This document shows positions 9,087 to 17,200 of a stretch of 64,000 bases of DNA, piece by piece. The stretch's first letter is position 1, and each line of letters starts with the position of its first letter. The notes beneath the pieces are model-generated. The model searched no databases and was not told where the DNA came from. It saw only the letters and a list, made by a program, of their open reading frames with translations. The position numbers were made by a program, and so were the translations under genes. This DNA comes from Caulobacter rhizosphaerae (GTDB lineage Bacteria > Pseudomonadota > Alphaproteobacteria > Caulobacterales > Caulobacteraceae): contig NZ_CP048815.1 of the NCBI RefSeq assembly GCF_010977555.1, forward strand, positions 1,418,501 to 1,482,500, read 5' to 3'.

Positions 9087-9632
9087 CTAGTTCCGCGAGG
9101 GGAAGATTCCCTGCAGGGCGATGCAGATGTTCAGCACCAGGAACGGCTGGCGGTTCTCGTGCGGTTGGCTGCCGCCGGCGACGCCCAGCGCCTGAGGGGC
9201 CATGGGCGCCACAGGGGTCAGGGTGGTGCTGTACATGTTGAACGCGATGTTCGAGCCCGAACTGGGCTTGCCGTAGGTCTGCCCGAAGCTGTTGCCCGCG
9301 ACCGCCGTAGCCGCGTTTGTGTCTCCGGCATGGGTGGCGTCGGCCTTCAGGAAGTGCAGATGCTGCGGCATTTCGGTCTGGATCAGGGTGTGGCTGTACT
9401 CGCCGACGATCGCGCCCTGGGGATAGCCTGAGCCTGTGTGGGCGGGGACCATCGTCCGCAGGTCCGGCAGGGCGAAGTTGGTCACGCCATTGCCGCCGTA
9501 GGTGGTGCCCAGCAGCGAGAACAGGGCCTGGTTCTGCTGGATGGACAGCAGCTGGCCGTTGCACTGGGCCCAGTATTTCGGAGCGAAGTTGAAGGACATG
9601 ATCCGCAACTCGCCCATGTATGGCGTACCCAT
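9087..9632 (-). CDS. Phage-tail-collar domain protein, MdpB-like (copy 3)
   Basis: A 181-residue protein, third of three tandem paralogues. It has the collar N-terminal motif 'FAPKYWAQCNGQLLSIQQN', then 'ALFSLLGTTYGGNG', 'FALPDLR', a variable middle, and the conserved end 'QPFLVLNICIALQGIFPSRN'. Proteins of this type are annotated as tail-fibre/collar or microcystin-dependent protein MdpB. No head, baseplate or packaging genes are nearby, so this is not a prophage. No signal peptide is visible, so export, if any, would need another route. It is followed on the minus strand only by the 3' end of the divergent DUF6916 gene. Confidence 0.88.
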   Translation of the reverse strand: MGTPYMGELRIMSFNFAPKYWAQCNGQLLSIQQNQALFSLLGTTYGGNGVTNFALPDLRTMVPAHTGSGYPQGAIVGEYSHTLIQTEMPQHLHFLKADATHAGDTNAATAVAGNSFGQTYGKPSSGSNIAFNMYSTTLTPVAPMAPQALGVAGGSQPHENRQPFLVLNICIALQGIFPSRN

Positions 9633-9662
9633 GAGTCTTGCTCCTCGTATCGGTCGCGGGGG

Positions 9663-10214
9663 TTAGTTGCGAGCGGGGAAAACGCCCTGCAGGGCGATGC
9701 AGTAGTTCAGGACCAGCGTCGGCATCATGTTGTTGTGCGGCTGCGAGCCGCCGGTCGGGCCGATGCTCTGGGCCGGCAGTTGCACGGCCGGCGGCGTCGG
9801 GCTGTAGAACAGGCCCCGGGTGGCCGACTGGAAGGTGCCGTAGAAGGCCTGGGCGGGCTGGTTGTTGGCCGCGGCGGTGACGGTCCCGACCGTCGTGGTC
9901 ACCATCGGCGAGTGCGTGTGCATCGCCATCTCGGTCTCGACCAGCGTCACGTTCGGCGAGCCGCCGGTCTGGCCCAGGTCGTAGACCGACAGACCAGGGC
10001 CGGGCTGGTTGCGTCCGATGTGAATTGGAATGTTGCCCATCAGATTGGGCAGGGCGAAGTTGGTGGTGCCGTTGCCGCCATAGGTGGTGCCCAGCAGCGA
10101 GAACAGCGCGGTGTTCTGCTGGATCGGCAGGAGCTGGCCATTGCACTGCGCCCAGCCCTTCGGAGCGAAGTTGAAGCCGAAAATGCGGATCTCCGCGACG
10201 AATTGATCACTCAT
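9663..10214 (-). CDS. Phage-tail-collar domain protein, MdpB-like (copy 2)
   Basis: A 183-residue paralogue of its two neighbours. Motifs in order: 'FNFAPKGWAQCNGQLLPIQQ', 'ALFSLLGTTYGGNG', 'FALPNLMGNIPIHIG', 'GGSPNVTLVETEMAMHTH', and the C-terminal 'PTLVLNYCIALQGVFPARN'. The middle is Ala/Thr/Pro-rich and differs from the other copies, as expected for a variable surface-exposed insert. The three genes are separated by 30-36 bp and probably form one transcript. The ATG at 10214 is preceded by an AAGAGA purine run. Confidence 0.88.
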   Translation of the reverse strand: MSDQFVAEIRIFGFNFAPKGWAQCNGQLLPIQQNTALFSLLGTTYGGNGTTNFALPNLMGNIPIHIGRNQPGPGLSVYDLGQTGGSPNVTLVETEMAMHTHSPMVTTTVGTVTAAANNQPAQAFYGTFQSATRGLFYSPTPPAVQLPAQSIGPTGGSQPHNNMMPTLVLNYCIALQGVFPARN

Positions 10215-10250
10215 CTCTTTGAGTCTCCAAAAGATCTTCGGGCGGACGCA

Positions 10251-10790
10251 TCAGCTCGGGGACGGGTAGACGCCATAGAGCGAGATGATGAAATTGATGC
10301 CCAGATAGGGCTGCATGTTCTCGTGCGGCTGGTTGCCGCCGCTGGGCGTGGTCGACGCGGCGGATAGCGCGACCTGCGGATTGGCGGCGTCGTAAGGCTG
10401 GTAGCCGAACAGGACGGTGCCGCCCGGTCCCTGGCTGGAGATCATGGTCTGGGTGGTGGGCGTGCTCGCCGCGCCGGGCGTCGAGGCCGCGTAGAAGGGG
10501 TGGGTGTGCTGCGGCAACTGCTGGGGCGCGAGGGTGACGGTCTCCACGCCGGTCATCTGTCCGATGATGTAGGTCTGGCCGTTCTTCGAGCCCTGGTGGC
10601 TGGGAACCCGGCCTCTCAGGTCGGGCATGCCGAACGTCGACTGCCCGTCGCCGCCATAGGTGGTGCCGATCAGATTGAACAGCGTGTCGTTCTCGGAGAT
10701 CGACATCAGCTGTCCGTCGCACATCGCCCAACCGAGCGGAGGGAAGTTGCCTCCGAACATGCGGATCTCACCAACATAAGGCTCGGCCAT
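10251..10790 (-). CDS. Phage-tail-collar domain protein, MdpB-like (copy 1)
   Basis: A 179-residue protein starting MAEPYVGEIRMFGGNFPP. I chose the ATG at 10790 because a GAGGGA Shine-Dalgarno sequence lies a few bases upstream and the other paralogues begin at the equivalent point; an ATG 33 bp further upstream lacks such support. It shows 'WAMCDGQLMSISEND', 'TLFNLIGTTYGGDG', 'MPDLRGRVPSHQG', 'LAPQQLPQHTHPFY' and 'QPYLGINFIISLYGVYPS'. It is probably the promoter-proximal gene of the collar trio, whose promoter would lie in the 433-bp gap shared with the divergent giant adhesin gene. Confidence 0.88.
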   Translation of the reverse strand: MAEPYVGEIRMFGGNFPPLGWAMCDGQLMSISENDTLFNLIGTTYGGDGQSTFGMPDLRGRVPSHQGSKNGQTYIIGQMTGVETVTLAPQQLPQHTHPFYAASTPGAASTPTTQTMISSQGPGGTVLFGYQPYDAANPQVALSAASTTPSGGNQPHENMQPYLGINFIISLYGVYPSPS

Positions 10791-11223
10791 GGCTGCTTCC
10801 CTCGCTCCCAAAGGTCTTTTCAAAGCGCAAGTTTCTGTCGCGCGACAAGGTAACTAAACCTTAAGTCGTGGTCATCTCTTAACCTTGATTAAGAACGGCC
10901 GCCCCCACCTCGCGATTGTCCTTGTCGTAACTCACTATCCTGGGCTGCACAATAGATAGTGGAACATCGTTCGACGATCCGCGTATGTCTACTTGTGCGC
11001 CTCTGGACTCCTCGTTAAGGTTGCGTACACGCTTCGACTAAAGCGAGGGGGGAGTCAAATGCGCAAGACATGCGCTCGCATGCGCGACTTTCCGTCTTCG
11101 CGTCATCCGCCGGCCTGTCTGGCCAGCATCCACACATCATCGATTTCGTGCGGGGCGCGCGCCCCGAGGGCGTCCCGCTCGCGTCAGCCGACGCGCGGTT
11201 TCGCCAAGGCAAAGGACTGATCC
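10791..11223. promoter_or_regulatory. Divergent intergenic region between collar trio and giant adhesin gene
   Basis: This 433-bp gap contains no supported gene. It separates the minus-strand collar genes from the plus-strand giant gene and must carry promoters for both. It is locally AT-rich at 10850-10895, where three TTAA-containing words occur (around 10861, 10879 and 10889). TTAACC and TTAAG are half-sites resembling CtrA boxes, but the spacing between the closest pair is 6 instead of 7. An AAGGA Shine-Dalgarno sequence for the giant gene lies at about 11212-11216. A short frame at 11059-11220 with its own purine-rich lead ends 3 bp before the giant gene's ATG in the same frame. Confidence 0.6.
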
Positions 11224-14200
11224 ATGCCGTTCTCTGGCCAACTGTGGTATATCACCGAAGGCGGCGACGCCAACACGCGCCTCGTCCGCATCAATGACGA
11301 CGGCACCGGCAGCACCGTCGTCATCGACAACGGCGGAGCCGGCACGGGCGACGACAAGCTGCCCAGCTCGTTCACCGCCGACATCGGGCTGGACACAGCG
11401 GCGGGCTTCTATTTCGCCATCGCCAGCAGTCCGCTCGACAACACCGCCTATCTGGTGCGCGGCTCGATCGGCAGTTCGGCGGCCCCGGCCATCGCGGTCG
11501 ATTTTCCCGACAGCATCCTAGTCAACACGATCGAAGTCGATCCATTCACCCACAAGATCTACGTCGGCTACCAGGACGGCTCCGGCACGCCGAACGGAAA
11601 CATCACCGGCATCAAGGTCTACAACTACGATCCCCTGACGGGCGTGGTGACCGACGAGGGCTATCTGACCACGGCCGTCACGGACAACCGCCCCAACGAG
11701 AGCGGCTTCTTCGTGCTCGATCCGCAGGACTTCGCGATCGACCATTCGATCGTCCCCGGCGGCCGGCTGTTCTACACCGAACGCGTCGACGGCCTGGCGG
11801 TCGGCATCTATCGTCTCGACCTGTCAGCGCCGAACGTCGCCACCGAACTGGTCGCCGACGCCCAGTTCCCGTTCGACATGAGCAACGGCCAGATCATCGA
11901 TGTCGAGGTCGATGAGAGCACCGACCTGGTCTATTTCACGACCCGTTCGCAGTACCCGTCTCCCGACGTCGGCTACGACGCCAATGACAATGCGATCTGG
12001 TATATCAGCTCAAGCGCCTCGAGCGGCACGGCCACCAAGGTGACGCTGGTCGGCCTGCCTGGCGGCAGCGCGTATTACGGCGGCGACATGACGTTCGATC
12101 AGTCGACGCGTCAGATCTACGTCGAGAGCGAGGAGACCTCCGGCAGCGACAGCGACGACGTGATCTACGTCTTCCAGCTGAACGGCGCCGGCACGCAGGC
12201 CACCCTGATCCGCACGATCGCGGCCAATCTCACGGTCTCCGGCGCCAATATCGAGGGGATGACCTTCGCGGACCTGCCCGTGCTGGGCGTCAGCGGCACG
12301 GCCACGGCCATGAACGAGCAGCAGGCGGCCGCGACCACCCTGCTGACCGGCGCGCCGACCATCACCGACACCGACGGCGACCACCTGGCCAGCGCCACGG
12401 TGCAGATCACCGGCGGCACGTTCTCGTCCAACGAGTCCAGCACCGCCGACGACCATCTGGGCTACGGCGCCAGCAAGCAGGTCGCCGGCCTGATCTCGGG
12501 CACCAACATCACGGTCGCCTGGAACGCCGCGACCGAGACCCTCAGCCTGACCGGCTACGACACCATCGCCAACTACCAGGCGGTGCTGGCGGCCATCACC
12601 TACTGGACCACGGGCGACAACCCGACGAACTATGGCGCCAACACCAGCCGCACCGTCACCTGGACGGTCAGCGACGGGACGCCCGGCGTGCTGGCCGGGT
12701 CGGTCAACAGCGGCACGACGACGATCAACATCGCGGCGGTCAACGACGCGCCGGTCAATGGCACGGTCTCCAGCGCCACGGGCAACGAAGCGACCAACAT
12801 CGCCGTCACCGGCCTGCAGGTCAGCGACGTCGACGCCAATCCCGCGTCGGCGATCGTCACGGTCACCCTCAGCGTGACCAAGGGCGTGCTGACGTTGCGG
12901 ACAGACGTCGCGAGCGGCCTGGTGTCCGGCGACATCGTCGGCAATGGCGCGGGTTCGGTGACCGTCACCGCCACGATCAACAAGATCAACACCACCCTGG
13001 CGGCGAGCAACGGCCTGGTGTTCCTGGGCAATGTCGGCATCAGCGGCACGGACACCCTGACGGTGGTGACCAGCGACGGCGGGGCCACGGGCTCGGGCGG
13101 CGTGCTGAGCGACACCGACGGCTACACCATCACCATCATCGGCGTGAACGACGCCCCCGTCGTGGCCGGCGACGGCACCGAAGCCCTCGCCGCGACCAAC
13201 GAAGAGGTCGCCAACGCGGCCCTGACCAATACGGTCTCGAGCCTGTTCAGCGGCCAGTACAGCGACGCCGACAGCGACGCCTTCGCCGGCGTGGCCGTGA
13301 CCGCCAACGGCTCCACGGCCGGCACGGGCCAATGGCAGTACTATAACGGCTCGACCTGGGTGAACATCGGCGCGGCCTCGACGGCGGCGGCGGTGACGAT
13401 CGCCGCCAGCGCGCCGATCCGCTTCCTGCCCGCCACCGACTTCAACGGCCCGGCCCCGACCTTGACGGTCAAGCTGGTCGACGCCTCGGGCGGCGCCCTG
13501 ACCAACGGCGCCGTCGTCAACACCACCACCAGCGGCGGCTCGACGCCCTACAGCACCGGCACGGTGGTGCTGAGCCACGCGGTCACCGCAGTCAACGACG
13601 CGCCCACCGTCACCGGCGGCTCGGCCGTCAGCCTGACCTCGATCGGCGAGGATTCCGCGCCCGGCGCCGGCCAGACGGTCTCATCGCTGTTCGCCAGCCA
13701 CTTCTCCGACGCCAAGGACCAGGTGTCCGGCGGCTCATCGGCCGACGCCTTCACCGGCGTGGCCGTGACCGCCAACGCCGCGACCGCGGCCCAGGGCGTC
13801 TACCAGTATTTCGACGGCGTGACTTGGCAGGATCTGCCCGCCGTTTCGACCGCCGCCGCCTTCGTGCTGGACGCCAGCACCCTGGTGCGCTTCGTGGCGG
13901 CGGCCGACTATTCGGGCACGGCCCCGGCCTTGACCGTCTCGATGATCGAGGACTCCTCGGGCGCGGTGACCACCGGCCAGACGGCGGACCTGACGACGAC
14001 CGGCGGCTCGACGCCGTACAGCGCGTCACTGACGCTGAACATCGTGGTCACCGCGACCAACGACGCGCCGGTCGCCACCGGCTCAGCCACCATGACGGCG
14101 GTCAATGAAGACACCGCCGCCCCGTCGGGCCAGACCGTCTCGACCCTGTTCGGCTCGCATTTCAGCGATCCCGACGGCGACGCCCTGGCCGGGGTGGCCA

Positions 14201-17200
14201 TCACCGCAAACGCCGCCACGAGCCAAGGCGTCTGGCAGTACTTCAACGGCGCCTGGACCACGATCGGCTCGCCCAGCGAGTCCACAGCCCTGGTCCTGGC
14301 GGCGGGCACGCTGCTGCGCTTCCTGCCGGCCGCGAATTTCAACGGCGCGGTTCCGGCCCTCACCGTCTACCTGATCGACAATTCCGGCGGAGCGGTGACC
14401 ACGGGCGCGCTGCTGGACGTCAGCGTCAACGGCGGCCAGACCCGGTTCAGCGACGCCAGCATCGACCTGACGACCAGCGTCACGGCGGTGAACGACACGC
14501 CCGTCGTGCCGGCCAGCGCCACCACGGTGGGCGCCACCGAACAGACGGCGGCGACCCTGCTGGGTTCGCTGACGGTCTCCGACGTCGACCTGGGCGCGCG
14601 CAATGGCGGCAACGGCGACTATGCGGGGGCCAGCTTCGCGGTCCAGCGCGCCTCGGCCAACGCGGCCGACACTTTCGCCTTCGCCTCGGGCGGGCTGTTC
14701 ACGGTCAGCGGCGCCAACCTGCAGGTCGGCGGCCTGACCTTCGCCACCTTCACCAGCGTCGGCGGCGTGCTGACGATCAGCTTCACCAGTTCGGCCGCCA
14801 CGGCGACGACCGCGCTGGTCAATGATGTCCTCAACCACATCAGCTACACCAACACCAGCGATGCGCCGCCCGCCTCGGTGACGCTGAACTACACGCTGGA
14901 CGACGGCGCGCCCGGCGGGGGCCAGGGCGCCGGCGGAAGCGCGTCGGCCGGCGGCTCGGTGCTGGTCAACATCACCGCCGTCAACGACGCCCACACCGGC
15001 GGCGCCAGCGTCACCGGCACGGCGGCCGAGGACCAGGTCTTGACCGCGGTCTCGACCGTGGCCGACCCCGACGGCATCGGCACGCTGCACTATCAGTGGC
15101 AACACGACGTCGGCGGCGGCTACGTCAATGTCGGCGCGGACCAGGCGACCTACACGCTGGGCGACGGCGACATCGGCGGCGTGGTCCGCGTGGTGATCTA
15201 TTATACCGACGCCGGCGGCACGGTGGAATCTGCGACCAGCGCGGCGACGGCGGCGATCTCCGCCACCAACGACGCCCCCACCGGCGGGGCCTCGATCACC
15301 GGCACGCCGACCGAGAACCAGGTGCTGACGGCCGACACCTCGACCCTGGCCGATTCCGACGGCCTGGGAACGCTGCACTACCAGTGGCAGCACAACGTGG
15401 GCTCCGGCTTCGTCAATATCATCGGCGCGGCCGACCAGGCGACCTACACGCTGGGCGACGGCGACGTCGGCGGCACGGTCCGCGTGGTGGTCAGCTACAC
15501 CGACGGCCAGGGCTTCGCCAACAGCGTGACCAGCTCGGCCAGCGCCGCCATCGCGGCGGTGAATGACCCGCACACCGGCGGCGCCTCGGTGACCGGCACG
15601 CCGACCGAGGACCAGGTCCTGACCGCGGTCTCGACCCTGGCCGACGTCGACGGCCTGGGCACGCTGCACTACCAGTGGCAGCACGACGTCGGCTCCGGCT
15701 TCGTCAATGTCGGAACCGACCAGTCGACCTACACCCTGGGCGACGCCGATGTCGGCGGCGTGGTCCGTGTGGTGATCAGCTACACCGACAACCAGGGCTT
15801 CGCCGAGTCGGCGACCAGCGCCTCCACCGCGTCGATCGCCAACGTCAACGACGCCCCGACGGGCGCGGTGGCGGTGACCGGCACGACCACCGAGAACCAG
15901 GTGCTGACGGCCGACACCTCGACCCTGGCCGACATCGACGGCCTGGGCACGCTGCACTACCAGTGGCAGCGCAATGTCGGGTCGGGCTTCACCAACATCG
16001 TCGGCGCGGCCGACCAGGCGACCTATACCCTGGGCGACGGCGACGTCGGCGGCACGGTCCGCGTGGTGGTCAGCTACACCGATGGTCAGGGCACGGCCGA
16101 GGCCGTAACCTCGTCGGCCAGCGCCGCGATCGCCGGGGTCAACGATCCGCATACCGGCGGCGCGTCGATCAGCGGTACGCCGACCGAGGACCAGGTCCTG
16201 ACCGCGGTCTCGACCCTGGCCGACGTCGACGGCCTGGGCACGCTGCACTACCAGTGGCAGCACAACGTAGGCTCCGGCTTCGTCAATGTCGGAACCGACC
16301 AGTCGACCTATACCCTGACCGACGCCGACGTCGGCGGCCTGGTCCGGGTGGTGGTCAGCTACACCGACAACCAGGGCTTCGCCGAGTCGGCGACCAGCGC
16401 CTCCACCGCGTCGATCGCCAACGTCAACGACGCCCCGACCGGCGCGGTGGCGATCACCGGCGCGCCCACCGAGAACCAGGTGCTGACCGCCAACACCTCG
16501 GCCCTGGCCGACGTCGACGGCCTGGGCACGCTGCACTACCAGTGGCAACGCAACACGGGCAGCGGCTTCGTCAATGTCGGTTCGGACCAGGCGACCTACA
16601 CCCTGGGCGACGCCGACGTCGGCGGCGTGGTCCGCGTGGTGGTCAGCTATGTCGACGGCCAGGGCACGGCCGAGGCCGTAACCTCGTCGGCCAGCGCCTC
16701 GATCAGCGGCGTCAACGATCCTCATACGGGCGGCGCGTCGGTTACCGGCGTGCCGACCGAGAACCAGGTCCTGACCGCGGTCTCGACCCTGGCCGACGTC
16801 GACGGCCTGGGGACGCTGCACTACCAGTGGCAGCGCAACGTCGGCTCGGGCTTCACCAATATCGTCGGCGCCGCGGACCAGGCGACCTACACCCTTGGCG
16901 ACGCGGATGTCGGCGGCGTGGTCCGAGTGGTGATCAGCTACACCGACGGCCAGGGCTTCGCCGAGTCGGCGACCAGCGCCTCGACGGCGGCGATCGCCAA
17001 CGTCAACGACCCGCACACCGGCGGCGTCGCCGTCACCGGGACGACGAACGAAAAGCAGGTCCTGACGGCCGACACCTCGACCCTGGCCGACGCGGACGGG
17101 CTGGGAACGCTGCACTACCAGTGGCAACGCGACAGCGGCTCGGGCTTCGTCAATGTCGGATCCGACCAGGCGACCTATACGCTGGCCGCGGCCGACGTCG

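Noticed and set aside
9087..10790. Prophage or phage-tail gene cassette
   Set aside because: Only collar-domain proteins are present, with no capsid, baseplate, portal, terminase, lysis or integrase genes. The pattern fits the MdpB-type chromosomal family.
10879..10893. CtrA-like site (TTAACC...TTAAG) in the adhesin promoter region
   Set aside because: The spacing between TTAA half-sites is 6 and not the required 7, so I do not claim it.
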